Origin: Polyangiaceae bacterium
Lineage (GTDB): Bacteria; Myxococcota_A; Polyangia; Polyangiales; Polyangiaceae
Length of the DNA stretch: 57,952 nt
Assembly: GCA_009780955.1 (NCBI GenBank)
Contig: WQZB01000022.1
Coordinates: forward strand, 1 to 57,952
Direction: 5' to 3'
Shown here: in pieces, positions 17,554-27,366 of the stretch
Layout of the letters: each line of letters starts with the position of its first letter
Numbering within the stretch: position 1 is the first letter of the stretch
Notes under the pieces: generated by a model
The model's input: the letters and a program-made list of their open reading frames with translations, nothing else
Database searches by the model: none
What the model was told of the DNA's origin: nothing
Program-made: the position numbers and the translations under genes

Positions 17554-20214
17554 ATGAATGATTCTTCGCCCCTGTCGGGCAAGCGCCCTTCTTCTAGGGC
17601 AAACCCTCTGCGCACGATTGTTTACGCGCTTGTCGACTTTGGTGGCACCCGACCCCTGGCCGTGTTCGCAATGGCGCTCGCGGTTCTTGTGTCATCTTGG
17701 TGGTACGCCTCACACCTCGAGATTCGTTCCGACATCCGCGAGCTCTTGCCGCGCGATAGCCCAGGCTTCCAAGCCTTTGAGCGGCGCCTCGAGCGCGTAG
17801 GCGGGCGCGCCACCATCGTGGTCGTAGCCGAGTCGCCCGATCGTTCCGCCAACGAGCGCTTCATCGATGCGATGCATGCTTCCCTTCAGACCATGATGAA
17901 GGACCAGGCGGATTGTGTTGCAAGTTGCACAGATGCCGCGTGCCAGAAAGCGTGTGGCCCGGCCCTGATCTCGTCGGTCGAGGCCGGAACCAAAGGCCTG
18001 AAAAGCTTCTTCGAATCGAACAAGTGGCTTTACGCGAGTCTTGCCGACCTCGAAGAGGCCGACGCCACGCTCGACAAGCAAATCGCCGTTCGCAGCGGCT
18101 TGGTCGAAGATCTCGAAGGCGACGCCACCGCATCCGAACCTTCGCTCGGCATGGAGAAGTTCCGCGAGCGTTTCAAGAAGAAGGCGGACGATCACGACGA
18201 CTTCCCAACGGGCTACTTTGCCTCGCCCGACGGCACGCAGATCGCCCTGCGCATATTTTCGACCACGTCGGGCATGGGCGGAAGCAGCGACGAGCAGCTC
18301 TATGCGGATATCCAGCGGATGGTGAATCACATCCACCCGTCGTCGTTCCACCCGCAGATGAAAGTGGGCTTCGGCGGCGACATTCCGAATGCGGCCGCCG
18401 AGAAAGACTCGCTCGTTCACGAGGCGCTCATTGCAACGGGCATCGCCGCAGCGCTCATTCTGGGAGGCGTCGTTTGGTTCTATGGCTCGCTTTGGGCCTT
18501 GGTGCTCGTCGGCTTCCCGCCGCTACTCGGCGTTGGGTGCGCCTACGCGTTCGCGACATTCAAATATGGATACGTCAATGCCTCGGGCGCGTTCCTCGGC
18601 GCCATCATTCTTGGCAACGGCGTCAATTACCCCATCGTTCTTTACTCGCGTTACAAGGAATTTCGTGCACGCGGAATGACGCCCAACGTGGCAAGACGCG
18701 AAGCGGTGTGGAACGCGTTCCGCGCCGAGCTCGTTGGTGCCACGGTGGCGAGCATTGCGTACGGCTCGCTCACCATCACGCGCTTCCGCGGCTTCAGCCA
18801 ATTCGGCGTCATCGGCTTCATAGGCATGACGCTCGTGTGGATCACGATGATCCCGTGTTTGCCCGCGCTCATCGTCCTTGTCGAACGCCTCCAAAGCATG
18901 TTGCCAAAGCGCCTGCGCGAACGCGCTGGTCGCGTCGATGAAGATGGCGCACGCGGACCCATCGCACGCATCGTCGGCAACGTCACCGAACGCCGCGCAC
19001 CGATTTTCGTTGGCGCAGCGGCGATTGTCACCGTGCTATTCGCTTACCGGCTTCCGTCGTTTTTGAAAGATCCGTGGGAGTACAATTTCGACAAACTCGG
19101 CTCGCAAGGATCGCACACGAGCGGCCCGGCGCAGTGGTCGGCAAAGGCCGACCGCATTCTGTCGGGGCGCATGAACATGAACGGCTCGCTCGTGCTCGCC
19201 AACACGCCCGAGCAAGTGCCCATGGTCAAAGAGCGCATCGTCGAAAACGACCGAACCGATCCCAAAGGCAGCATCATCGAGGGCATCACGACACTCGCCG
19301 ATTTTCTGCCGGGCTCGCCGGGCGAGCAAAACAAGAAGCTCGAAGTGCTCGCGCGCATCCGCGAAAGGCTCACGCCCGGCGTGCTCGCGCGCTTGTCGCC
19401 AAGCGAGCGAAAAAGTATCGACGAGCTCACACCGCCCGATACGCTTCGCGCCCTTTCAGGCGACGATCTTCCCGAGCTTATCAAGCAGCGATTCTCCGAG
19501 AAAAACGGCACGCTCGGGACCTTGTTCTACATCCGCTACCGGCCGGATCTTCCACGCAACGACGGCCACGTTTTGCTTCGCCAGTCTCGCGACATCGACA
19601 ACGTCGTTCTCCCTGACGGCACGCACGTCGACACCGCGAGCCGCGCGACGATTTTTGCGGAAATCATCCGCTCGCTCGAACGCGACGGGCCGCTGGCCAC
19701 GGGCGCCTCGTTCGTTGCCGTGGCCATCGTGGTCATCCTTGCAACGGCGTCGGCGCGCGGCGCAACGGCTTCGCTGCTTGCGCTCGTGGTCGGCGTCATC
19801 TGGATGCTCGGCAGCGCCATGTTTTGGAACGAGCGGCTCAATTTCTTGAACTTCATCGCGCTGCCCATCACTTTCGGCATTGGGTCCGAATACCCGTTCA
19901 ACATCTATGACCGTTCGCGCCTACTCGGCGGCGACGTCACACGCGCGGTGAAGCTGCACCTCGGTGCAGTTGCATTATGCAGCTATACGACGACCATCGG
20001 CTATGGGTCGCTCACCTTCTCGGACAACCAAGCGCTGCGTTCGTTCGGGCGCCTGGCAATGGCCGGTGAAATCGCGTGCCTGCTCGTGGCGGCATTTGTG
20101 TTGCCTTCGCTGCTTCATCTTATCGGCGCACACACCGTGGGGCGTAAACTTGCCACGGCAGGCAAGGCTCGAGACGATGACGCGAGCGATGTGAAGGCCT
20201 CGATCGGCCAATAG
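17554..20214 (+). CDS. RND-superfamily MMPL/HpnN-like exporter
   Basis: 886 aa. Two repeated halves, each with a periplasmic loop followed by a bundle of about five to six membrane helices. The first helix is near residue 30, then EIRSDIRELLPRDSPGF, a motif common to MMPL and hopanoid-exporter-like (HpnN) RND proteins. Helix bundles carry GAFLGAIILGNGVNYPIVLYSRY and ITFGIGSEYPFNIYDRSR at matching places in the two halves. It probably moves a lipid or hydrophobic compound from the inner membrane; the cargo is unknown and no fusion protein or outer-membrane channel is adjacent. The stop codon TAG is followed directly by a degenerate repeat end (ACCGCTTAAAACTGCC). folK is convergent with only five bases between. 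Confidence 0.85.
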   Translation: MNDSSPLSGKRPSSRANPLRTIVYALVDFGGTRPLAVFAMALAVLVSSWWYASHLEIRSDIRELLPRDSPGFQAFERRLERVGGRATIVVVAESPDRSANERFIDAMHASLQTMMKDQADCVASCTDAACQKACGPALISSVEAGTKGLKSFFESNKWLYASLADLEEADATLDKQIAVRSGLVEDLEGDATASEPSLGMEKFRERFKKKADDHDDFPTGYFASPDGTQIALRIFSTTSGMGGSSDEQLYADIQRMVNHIHPSSFHPQMKVGFGGDIPNAAAEKDSLVHEALIATGIAAALILGGVVWFYGSLWALVLVGFPPLLGVGCAYAFATFKYGYVNASGAFLGAIILGNGVNYPIVLYSRYKEFRARGMTPNVARREAVWNAFRAELVGATVASIAYGSLTITRFRGFSQFGVIGFIGMTLVWITMIPCLPALIVLVERLQSMLPKRLRERAGRVDEDGARGPIARIVGNVTERRAPIFVGAAAIVTVLFAYRLPSFLKDPWEYNFDKLGSQGSHTSGPAQWSAKADRILSGRMNMNGSLVLANTPEQVPMVKERIVENDRTDPKGSIIEGITTLADFLPGSPGEQNKKLEVLARIRERLTPGVLARLSPSERKSIDELTPPDTLRALSGDDLPELIKQRFSEKNGTLGTLFYIRYRPDLPRNDGHVLLRQSRDIDNVVLPDGTHVDTASRATIFAEIIRSLERDGPLATGASFVAVAIVVILATASARGATASLLALVVGVIWMLGSAMFWNERLNFLNFIALPITFGIGSEYPFNIYDRSRLLGGDVTRAVKLHLGAVALCSYTTTIGYGSLTFSDNQALRSFGRLAMAGEIACLLVAAFVLPSLLHLIGAHTVGRKLATAGKARDDDASDVKASIGQ

Positions 20215-20219
20215 ACCGC

Positions 20220-20702
20220 TTAAAACTGCCATGGGGTTAGATGAATGAGTTGGTCGTCGGGAACCACGTACGGCCTTCCAGTCATCGGATCGCGCGCGTC
20301 AGGGGCAACGTCGAGAAGCGGGAGAACGGCGAACGCGCGCTCGTGGAGCCGAGGGTGAGGGACGACGAGGCGCGCATCGCAAATGGACGGGCCGCTCGTC
20401 CAGAGAATGTCGAGATCGATCGTGCGCGGACCCCAGCGCACTTCGTTTTCGCGATCGCGACCGAGATCCGTTTCGATGTGCCCCAGCGCGTCGAGAAGTG
20501 CGAGCGGCGGAAGCATACATTGTACAGAAATTGCGGCGTTCAAGAAGTTAGGCTGCGCAGGACCGATGGGCGCGGTCTCATAGACGCGTGAACGATTCAC
20601 GACTTCACAGAAGAGATTTATCTGCGAAACTGCCTTGCGCAACGTGCCCAGGCAATCTCCCAGATTGGCCCCGAGACCGATGACAACGAGTGCATCCTTC
20701 AC
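20220..20702 (-). CDS. folK: 2-amino-4-hydroxy-6-hydroxymethyldihydropteridine pyrophosphokinase
   Basis: 160 aa, normal for HPPK. Family strings: GLGANLGD at the start, VVNRSRVYETAPIGP, QPNFLNAAI, and RWGPRTIDLDILW followed by VPHPRLHERAFVL-like sequence. It transfers pyrophosphate from ATP to 6-hydroxymethyl-dihydropterin in folate synthesis. The start is GTG and overlaps the TGA of the upstream lipoprotein gene by four bases (GTGA), so the two are translationally coupled. The end of the gene is encoded by a degenerate repeat end, giving the last residues TPWQF. Confidence 0.92.
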   Translation of the reverse strand: MKDALVVIGLGANLGDCLGTLRKAVSQINLFCEVVNRSRVYETAPIGPAQPNFLNAAISVQCMLPPLALLDALGHIETDLGRDRENEVRWGPRTIDLDILWTSGPSICDARLVVPHPRLHERAFAVLPLLDVAPDARDPMTGRPYVVPDDQLIHLTPWQF

Positions 20703-22072
20703 CTGTGATGGCTGCTGCCGCGCGAGCCACCAGAAGATCGGGAACCGCCACCCGACGAGTGCGACGTCGACCGCCCAGGAGATGAGGATGGTGAAGAGTG
20801 AACCGGTGGCGAAGAAGGGTGGAACGACGGCGACTGTGCAGGCCCCGGAGAGGAAGACGGCGACGACGCGCGAGGCACTGGACCAGATGGAGACGACGAA
20901 CGCGGCACTGGACCAGACGGTGCCGAGCGACCGTCACGCAACCGCCCTTGCCGCGCCACGGGATCGACTCGCGACGAGATAGCAGGGTTCCGCCCATAAT
21001 TTGGCCTTTGCCCCGTCATCCTATCGCCAGTACCTCGATCGCTCGGACTGGTGCGTGGGCGCGCAGTTGCGCGTGGACGACCGCCTGCCGGAGAGCCACC
21101 CAAGGGCTGCGCCGTGCGCGGCGATGCAAAGGCATGCGCGCGCTCGAGCCCGCGGTTGCCTCGCGGAGGCGCGGGAATGGAGGCGCGATTGATACCCATT
21201 TCGCCTGGGGTTGGCCCTCGCGCGCCACCACGTGAATTCGCTGTGCCGCGGCCACCTGGCGTAACGCGAGACGACGCGGGTACATAGGGTCGCGTACGCG
21301 CCTCCATTTCGCGCGCGGAGGCCCCGCGCAACACGTACCTTCCAACCCTGGGATTGTGAAGGTAGCCGCGTGAGCAGTACGTGTAATAAGGCGACCAACC
21401 GAACGACCAAGCGACTGCCACGCCGTTGTACCAATACCAATCGGGCGGCGCGGCCGACCAACCTACGTAGTCGTAGTCAGAATCGCCCGTGCGCCAAACC
21501 ACCCACGCGCCCGAATACGTTCGCCCAGGTATCCACGCCCAGCCGTAGCGATCGGAACGCACCCAGCGCCCGTAGTGAAACGGCGCCCAGCCCCACGAGT
21601 AGTCAGATACCCAAGTCCAACCTGCTTCGTCGTCGTAGGCCCATTGGCCGTCGGTCACATACGGCTCGAAATCGGCGCCAACTTCGCTTTGCGCCGGAAC
21701 CCACACGGTGCCATAGGTTGGGTCTTCGACCCACTCGCCATGGCCTTCGAGTGCGGAACGGAAATCGGTGAGCGCGCTTGGATCGGTGTCGGCGTACTCG
21801 TCGGCCGACACACCGATTGGGGTGTCTTCTTCACCTGGCACGTTCGCCGCGTTCGCCGCGTTCGCGTTTTGCGCTAGAGCAAGCTCGTCGTCGGTGGGCT
21901 CGCCAACATTCGGTGGTAGCGACGATGGCGTTTGTGGAGCAGGCTCATAGCCCGGGGCAGGCCCACACCCGGTGAGCAAAAGCAGCCCCAAAGCTAGTGC
22001 GCCTAGTGCGCTGACTAGCCCGGCCAGCTGCCCGTGCGCGAATCTTTTTTGATCACCCATGCCGCAAAGCAT
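20699..22072 (-). CDS. tryptophan-rich lipoprotein (DUF6600-like)
   Basis: 457 aa. Signal peptide with lipobox LLTGC near residue 36. Residues of about 105-225 contain repeats of the form G-x-W-V-x-x-P-x-Y-G-x-V-W-x-P (HGEWVEDPTYGTVWVP, YGRWVRSDRYGWAWIP), typical of DUF6600-type envelope proteins. The C-terminal 200 residues are low-complexity Ser/Pro/Arg/Gly, probably disordered. The start at 22072 has AGAGG before it; an ATG four codons later is possible. Function unknown. Coupled to folK by a four-base overlap, which is unusual and likely only a compact genome arrangement. Confidence 0.75.
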   Translation of the reverse strand: MLCGMGDQKRFAHGQLAGLVSALGALALGLLLLTGCGPAPGYEPAPQTPSSLPPNVGEPTDDELALAQNANAANAANVPGEEDTPIGVSADEYADTDPSALTDFRSALEGHGEWVEDPTYGTVWVPAQSEVGADFEPYVTDGQWAYDDEAGWTWVSDYSWGWAPFHYGRWVRSDRYGWAWIPGRTYSGAWVVWRTGDSDYDYVGWSAAPPDWYWYNGVAVAWSFGWSPYYTYCSRGYLHNPRVGRYVLRGASAREMEARTRPYVPASSRVTPGGRGTANSRGGARGPTPGEMGINRASIPAPPRGNRGLERAHAFASPRTAQPLGGSPAGGRPRATARPRTSPSDRGTGDRMTGQRPNYGRNPAISSRVDPVARQGRLRDGRSAPSGPVPRSSSPSGPVPRASSPSSSPGPAQSPSFHPSSPPVHSSPSSSPGRSTSHSSGGGSRSSGGSRGSSHHR

Positions 22073-22243
22073 ATTGCCTCTTGCGGCTTGCTGGCCTGGA
22101 AAGGGCGCCCATGCCGCTGCTCAAATTTTGAGCGGAGCGACGCCGTTGTCCAATGTCATTTACAAATAGTTACATGCTTGCGCTACAGCGCAACCCAGTT
22201 GCGCTGATTAAAAGTCCAATGGCGATGCGCACACGTTGCGCTT

Positions 22244-22310
22244 CGTTGAGCCCGAAGGCCGTGGCTCTCGAAAGAAGCGGAGCGTGAGCCACGGAATTTC
22301 GGGCTCAACG
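22244..22310. repeat. long interrupted hairpin
   Basis: Outer stem CGTTGAGCCCGAA / TTCGGGCTCAACG (13 bp) and inner stem CCGTGGCTC / GAGCCACGG (9 bp), with a loop of about 17 bases. It lies between the starts-away lipoprotein gene (22072) and the end of the small lipoprotein gene (22360). Structured-RNA, repeat or terminator are all possible; no T run is seen. Confidence 0.6.
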
Positions 22311-22359
22311 CAAGTGGGCGCCGCCATATTATCGCTGACCTGCACGCGCGAATAGTTGT

Positions 22360-22761
22360 TTAGCGTACCATAGCCGCGCCGTTCTCCAATTCGTGCACCG
22401 GCAGAGCAGCAGCCGGCGCGCTCATGTGATTCGAGTTCGAGTACTGCGCTTCGAACCGCTGCACCGACGGCGGAGGTTCCCACCGATCGAGCGGCACGTA
22501 GGGAACGCCATCGGTTGGATTGTCGACAGGTACGGGCAGCGATTCGTCGACATCCATATCGAGTGCGGAATCGTCGTCGACAACGCACGTATGCGTTGCA
22601 GTTTCATATTCGATGCCATCGAGCATGGCCACGCGGCACGGCACGCGATGGCCTGGGTATGCGGGTTCGATGTTCGGGGCAACTCCACATCCCATGAGAT
22701 CGATCACAAAAAGGTGGAGCATCGCTCCCATAGTCGCAATCTGTCGACGCGGGCTCACCAT
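22360..22761 (-). CDS. small hypothetical lipoprotein
   Basis: 133 aa. The N-terminus MVSPRRQIATMGAMLHLFVI followed by DLMGC reads as a lipoprotein signal. The mature part is acidic (TCVVDDDSALDMDVDESLPV) with a proline-rich middle (VPLDRWEPPPS) and two Cys that could pair. No family recognised. It is divergent from prkA, 202 bases away. The minus frame is better than the alternatives by composition, but it is small and unconfirmed. Confidence 0.5.
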   Translation of the reverse strand: MVSPRRQIATMGAMLHLFVIDLMGCGVAPNIEPAYPGHRVPCRVAMLDGIEYETATHTCVVDDDSALDMDVDESLPVPVDNPTDGVPYVPLDRWEPPPSVQRFEAQYSNSNHMSAPAAALPVHELENGAAMVR

Positions 22762-22963
22762 GAGCTATCCCCCTCGAGCGCCTTGGTAAACACCCGCTTT
22801 CGTCTTTGCAACGCGACGCGATTGCCCATGATCCATAATCTGACTCGAATCGACACATGCAGGCGCGATCGAGTGCGCCAATCCTTCGTGCCGATTGCGC
22901 CCTTCACCCTGACCTTCGCACGCGGTGGTATCGTGATTCTGTTGACGGCGACAAGGAGACGAA

Positions 22964-25027
22964 ATGGCCCAAATTCCCTTTTCAATGATCGATCGCATTT
23001 CTGCCATGCAGAACTTCGAGCTATATCGCGAATTGCATTGGGAGGGCTCGTTCGAAGAGTATCTCGAGGTTGTACGCGAGCGGCCGCAAGTCACGCGCAA
23101 TGCGTACCAGCGCCTTTACGATATGATCATCAGCTTCGGTACCGAAGAATACATCGACAACAAGAAGAAGCTGACACGGTACAACTTCTTCAAAGACGAG
23201 TGGAACGGTGGTGCGAATGCCATCTATGGTCTCGACATTCCGCTCATGCGCTTGGTGCACGTGCTCAAAGCCGCCGCCGAAGGTTACGGCCCCGAAAAGC
23301 GTGTGATTCTTCTTCACGGCCCTGTTGGGTCATCGAAAAGCACCATCGCGCGCTTGCTCAAGCAGGGATTGGAATATTACTCGCGTACCCCCGACGGGGC
23401 GCTCTACTCGTTCGATTGGGTAAACCTCGTGGGCACGGAGCTCGCCGGCAAGGAAGCCGATCGCTTCCCAAGCCCCATGAACGAAGAGCCTCTCCGTCTC
23501 ATCCCGCTGGAGTGGCGGCCCCGCGCCATCGAAGAACTTGGGCTCGGTAGCCATCCGTTCAAAGTCCGCGTGGAAGGCGATCTCGACCCCGCAAGCAGAT
23601 TCATCTTCAAAAACCTGATGACGAGATACGAAGGTGATTGGGGGAAAATGATCGCGAATCACATCCGGGTTCGCCGCCTCGCCCTCAGCGAGAAAGATCG
23701 CATTGGCATCGGTACCTTCCAGCCGAAAGACGAGAAAAATCAAGATTCTACCGAGCTTACAGGCGACATCAATTACCGGAAAATCGCCGAATATGGCTCC
23801 GACTCCGACCCGCGCGCGTTCAACTTCGATGGCGAGTTCAACATTGCCAATCGTGGCATCGTCGAGTTCGTCGAAATGCTGAAGCTTGACGTCGCCTTCC
23901 TTTACGATCTGCTTGGCGCTTCCCAAGAAAAGAAAATCAAACCAAAAAAGTTCGCCCAAACGGACATTGACGAAGTCATTCTCGGGCATACCAACGAAGC
24001 CGAATATCGCAAGCTTTTGAACAATGAATTCATGGAAGCTTTACGCGATCGCACCATCAAGATCGACATTCCGTACATCACGAAACTCAACGAAGAAATC
24101 AAAATCTACGAGAAAGATTTTGGCGGACAAAAAGTGAAAGGCAAGCATATCGCGCCGCACACCCTCGAAGTCGCCGCCATGTGGGCCGTGATGACCCGCC
24201 TTGAAGATCCGAAAAAGCACAACCTGTCGCTCGTGCAAAAAATGAAGCTTTACGATGGCAAAGTGCTTCCGGGCTACACGCAAGACACCGTGAAAGAGCT
24301 GCGAAAGGAAGCCAAGCGCGAAGGCATGGAAGGGATTTCTCCGCGTTACGTGCAAGACAAGATTTCCAACGCGCTCGTCAACGATATGGGCGAAGGCACC
24401 ATGAATCCATTCATGGTGATGAACGAACTCGACAAGGGCCTGCGACACCACTCGCTGATTACGAGCGACGAGCAACGCAAACGTTTCCAGGAGCTCGTGG
24501 GTTTGGTGAAACGCGAATACGAAGAAATCGTGAAAAACGAGGTTCAACGCGCCATCAGCGCCGACGAGGACGCAATTGCGAAAGTCGCCGCCAATTACAT
24601 TGATAACATCAAGGCCTTCACGTTGAAAGAGAAGGTCAAGAATCGCTACACCGGCCAGGACGAAGAGCCCGACGAGCGCTTGATGCGATCGATCGAAGAG
24701 AAGATTGACATCCCCGAGAATCGCAAAGACGACTTCCGGCGTGAGATTATGAATTTCATTGGGGCTCTCGCGGTCGAGGGCAAGAAATTCCAGTGGAGTA
24801 CGAACGATCGGTTGCGCCGGGCACTCGAACTAAAACTCTTCGAAGATCAGAAAGATTCGATCAAGTTGAAAACACTTGTTTCTGCCGTTGTCGACAAAGA
24901 CACGCAAGAGAAAATCGATATCATCAAAGCACGACTCATCAAAAACTTTGGTTACAACGAGGTCAGCGCCACGGATGTTCTCAACTACGTCGCGTCCATC
25001 TTTGCCCGCGGCGATGCGAAAGAGTAA
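22964..25027 (+). CDS. prkA: PrkA-family serine protein kinase / AAA ATPase
   Basis: 687 aa. N-terminal AAA domain with Walker A-like [18 protein letters not shown], and the family-specific strings [29 protein letters not shown] and [11 protein letters not shown]; a C-terminal PrkA domain follows. This is the YeaG/PrkA type, a stress- or sporulation-linked cytoplasmic kinase/ATPase. The ATG at 22964 follows AAGGAG. In most genomes prkA is followed by yeaH (a VWA-domain protein) and spoVR; neither is here. The next gene is a DNA methylase-like gene 70 bases on. Confidence 0.93.
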   Translation: MAQIPFSMIDRISAMQNFELYRELHWEGSFEEYLEVVRERPQVTRNAYQRLYDMIISFGTEEYIDNKKKLTRYNFFKDEWNGGANAIYGLDIPLMRLVHVLKAAAEGYGPEKRVILLHGPVGSSKSTIARLLKQGLEYYSRTPDGALYSFDWVNLVGTELAGKEADRFPSPMNEEPLRLIPLEWRPRAIEELGLGSHPFKVRVEGDLDPASRFIFKNLMTRYEGDWGKMIANHIRVRRLALSEKDRIGIGTFQPKDEKNQDSTELTGDINYRKIAEYGSDSDPRAFNFDGEFNIANRGIVEFVEMLKLDVAFLYDLLGASQEKKIKPKKFAQTDIDEVILGHTNEAEYRKLLNNEFMEALRDRTIKIDIPYITKLNEEIKIYEKDFGGQKVKGKHIAPHTLEVAAMWAVMTRLEDPKKHNLSLVQKMKLYDGKVLPGYTQDTVKELRKEAKREGMEGISPRYVQDKISNALVNDMGEGTMNPFMVMNELDKGLRHHSLITSDEQRKRFQELVGLVKREYEEIVKNEVQRAISADEDAIAKVAANYIDNIKAFTLKEKVKNRYTGQDEEPDERLMRSIEEKIDIPENRKDDFRREIMNFIGALAVEGKKFQWSTNDRLRRALELKLFEDQKDSIKLKTLVSAVVDKDTQEKIDIIKARLIKNFGYNEVSATDVLNYVASIFARGDAKE

Positions 25028-25097
25028 GCGGCGAACGCGACAGCCGGCAGGCCGGCAGGATTGCCGGCCGTCGTGCTAGCGTGGTGCCCAACCTTCG

Positions 25098-25838
25098 ATG
25101 CACAAGCGGCCACTCAAGCCACCGCTACGGCTCCAGCCGACCACGCTTTGGGAGTACCCGTCGCAGCACTACGGCCGTGGCGTGCAGGGCAATCCGCGTT
25201 ATGTGGGCGCAACCCCATCGTACATCATCTGGAATCTGCTCGAACGCTACACGAAAATAGGAGACCTGATCGTCGATCCGTTTTGTGGCTCGGGCACGAC
25301 GCTCGACGTCGCAACTGACACGGGGCGCAGGGCACGCGGTTTCGACGTATCACCGCAGCGACCCGATATTGAGTTTGCCGACGCGCGCAAGCTCCCGCTC
25401 GAGTCCAATTCCGTCGACCTCGTGTTCATGGATCCACCGTACGGCGATCATATTCATTATTCCGACGCGAAAAACTGCATTGGCAAGCTGTCGGCGTACG
25501 ATCCAGCGTATTACCGTGCCATGCACCAAGCGATTCGCGAGAGCGTGCGCGTGCTCAAGCCGGGAGGCTATTTTGGCCTGTACGTGTGCGACTACTTCGA
25601 GAAGAGGCGTGGGCTCGCGCCCGTCGGCTTTCAGCTCTTCGTGAGCATGGCCGAGTCGATGGCCATCGTCGACATCGTGAGCGTCGTCCGGCACAACAAG
25701 TCGCTCGAGATGGGCAATTATCGAAAAGCCGCCGAAGAAGGGAATTTCTTTCTGCGCGGGTTCAATTACCTATTCCTTGCGCAAAAGCCTGAAGCCCGCA
25801 ACCACGGGCACGGGAGGCATTTAAATCGAGTTCCCTAA
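25098..25838 (+). CDS. DNA methyltransferase-like protein (N4/N6 class)
   Basis: 246 aa. AdoMet-binding motif I LIVDPFCGSGTTLDVA near residue 57, catalytic motif IV LVFMDPPYGDH near residue 108. The order (motif I before IV) with a short target-recognition segment is seen in solitary DNA methylases of the N4/N6 family. An N-terminal LWEYPSQHYG string resembles those proteins. No restriction nuclease is nearby, so it may be a solitary or RNA/DNA methylase. No strong ribosome site precedes the ATG; it follows prkA by 70 bases and could be co-transcribed. Confidence 0.75.
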   Translation: MHKRPLKPPLRLQPTTLWEYPSQHYGRGVQGNPRYVGATPSYIIWNLLERYTKIGDLIVDPFCGSGTTLDVATDTGRRARGFDVSPQRPDIEFADARKLPLESNSVDLVFMDPPYGDHIHYSDAKNCIGKLSAYDPAYYRAMHQAIRESVRVLKPGGYFGLYVCDYFEKRRGLAPVGFQLFVSMAESMAIVDIVSVVRHNKSLEMGNYRKAAEEGNFFLRGFNYLFLAQKPEARNHGHGRHLNRVP

Positions 25839-25867
25839 CGCGAACCATGCTTCTATGCTCCGTCATC

Positions 25868-26167
25868 ATGTCGCTCAAGAAAACCCTGATGAAGCAGGGA
25901 ATGAAGATGATGGCCGATCCGCGGGTAATGAAATTCATGCAAGACGAGCGGGTGATGAAGGCGATCATGCAGATGATGAGCATGCCCGGCAAGGTTCACA
26001 ACTTCACCAGCGAGCAAGCCGACAAGCTTGTGAAAGCCATGAGCCTCGCAACGGAAAGCGAGGTGAACGACTTGAAGCGTCAAGTCCGTCGCCTCGAAGA
26101 AGAAGTCTTGCGCCTCGAGAAAAACACCGAGAAAGACACAAGAGCAAAAGAAACACCTCGGAACTAG
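25868..26167 (+). CDS. small coiled-coil protein, function unknown
   Basis: 99 aa from the ATG at 25868 (MSLKKTLMKQGMKMMADPRV). Met-rich amphipathic N-terminal half (VMKFMQDERVMKAIMQMMSM), then a predicted coiled coil (DLKRQVRRLEEEVLRLEK) and a charged tail. This resembles small proteins of myxobacteria with a C-terminal coiled coil, of no known role; membrane-surface or polymer binding is possible. It ends convergent with the hydrolase gene, stop codons overlapping by three bases. Confidence 0.65.
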   Translation: MSLKKTLMKQGMKMMADPRVMKFMQDERVMKAIMQMMSMPGKVHNFTSEQADKLVKAMSLATESEVNDLKRQVRRLEEEVLRLEKNTEKDTRAKETPRN

Positions 26168-27213
26168 GTGGTTGTGCGCTCGGCGAGCCAGCTCGTCAAA
26201 AATGGCCAAGAGGCACTCGGTGCATCGCGCCCTACGAGCAAATCGATGTGGCCGAGAGCAGTCGCGCGGTAAGTCTTGTCGGTTGAGCGGCTTCGCTCAA
26301 AGGCGGGGCGTACGCTCGCCGGAGGGGCAAGGTCGTCGTTCTGCCCCGACACGACGAGGAGCGGCAAGTTTTTCATGGCTTCGAAGCGCTCGAAGTAGTC
26401 GTGCGACGATCCATCGAATCGCGCCTCGGCTCCCCACTCGCACATGCTTCGCAGTTCGGTGATCGCAGCGCGATCGAAAGCAAGGCGCAGGTGCTGCTCG
26501 AGCACGTGGGGCTCGAGTGCGCCAGCGTGCCAAATGCGAAACGGCAACGGGACATAGGGGCTGTCGACCACCCACCCAAGGGTTCGCATGACCGCACCAA
26601 CTGGCTGCATTGGCAACGGCAAGCCGAACTCGGGCACACCAAGACGGCGCATGGCATCAACAACCGAAAGAACTGCCTGAAGCGACCACGAGCCTTGCGC
26701 GAAATGATACGGGCTGCCAATGGAAACAAGGCCGGCAACTCCGCCCGCGAGCCTGGGAGCAGCGGCATAACCAACGATTCCACCAAGCGAATGGCCAACC
26801 ATGTAAACCGGACGGCCCCCCGAGTGCGTCGTGATCTCACTTATTGCATCTGGAATGTCTTCGGTAACGTAGTCGTCTATCGTGCGTGGCAAAGGCGCTC
26901 CGAGAGAACGCGAACGGCCATGACCGCGGAGATCGATGTTGAATGTGTCGTACCCCGCTCGTGCAAAGTGGTTTGCCAAGCTTCGCGCCGGAAGGTGCCA
27001 AGCGAAGCGGTTTTGGCTGAAGCCGTGAACGAGAAGCACCGGCGCGCGTGTCGCGCCACCATGGTCGGCCAGGCGCTTTCGCACCATGGCAATCGGAACG
27101 CGACCCTTGGTCACCACGATCTCTTTCACGAAGGTGGCTCGATCGTGACGGTCGATCGTTTGTTCAACGGTGCGCGAAGAAAGAATCACGGTTGGTGGCG
27201 CGCAATGTAGCAC
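26164..27213 (-). CDS. alpha/beta hydrolase
   Basis: 349 aa. Oxyanion-hole strand LLVHGFSQNRFAW, then FNIDLRGHGRS, nucleophile elbow MVGHSLGGIVGY with Ser142, a later Asp in VVSGQNDDLAPP, and His in ALGHIDLLVGRDAP. The triad is complete. The substrate is not indicated; the family includes esterases, lipases and C-C hydrolases. Convergent with the coiled-coil gene. About 30 bases upstream of its start is a repeat pair (27226-27366), so its promoter must lie in or beyond that. Confidence 0.83.
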   Translation of the reverse strand: MLHCAPPTVILSSRTVEQTIDRHDRATFVKEIVVTKGRVPIAMVRKRLADHGGATRAPVLLVHGFSQNRFAWHLPARSLANHFARAGYDTFNIDLRGHGRSRSLGAPLPRTIDDYVTEDIPDAISEITTHSGGRPVYMVGHSLGGIVGYAAAPRLAGGVAGLVSIGSPYHFAQGSWSLQAVLSVVDAMRRLGVPEFGLPLPMQPVGAVMRTLGWVVDSPYVPLPFRIWHAGALEPHVLEQHLRLAFDRAAITELRSMCEWGAEARFDGSSHDYFERFEAMKNLPLLVVSGQNDDLAPPASVRPAFERSRSTDKTYRATALGHIDLLVGRDAPSASWPFLTSWLAERTTT

Positions 27214-27245
27214 GCTGCTAATGCGTCAAATCGAAAGCACTCTAG

Positions 27246-27366
27246 ACCGCTTTCAAGTTGACGCGAGTTCAAGGCGGCGGCGAGGAGCGGACCGGAACAG
27301 CCTGCTTCGGCTTTGAGGACCGCACCGCAGCCGCCAACGACGAAATCGCGTCAAATCGAAAGCGGT
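27246..27366. repeat. MITE-like hairpin element, copy 3
   Basis: 121 bp, complete. Closely like the copy at 5789-5909 through its whole length. A separate right-end fragment (GCGTCAAATCGAAAGC, 27225-27240) lies just to its left. Its right end is followed directly by the minus-strand TGA stop (27366-27368) of the acyltransferase gene, sharing one base. Confidence 0.85.
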
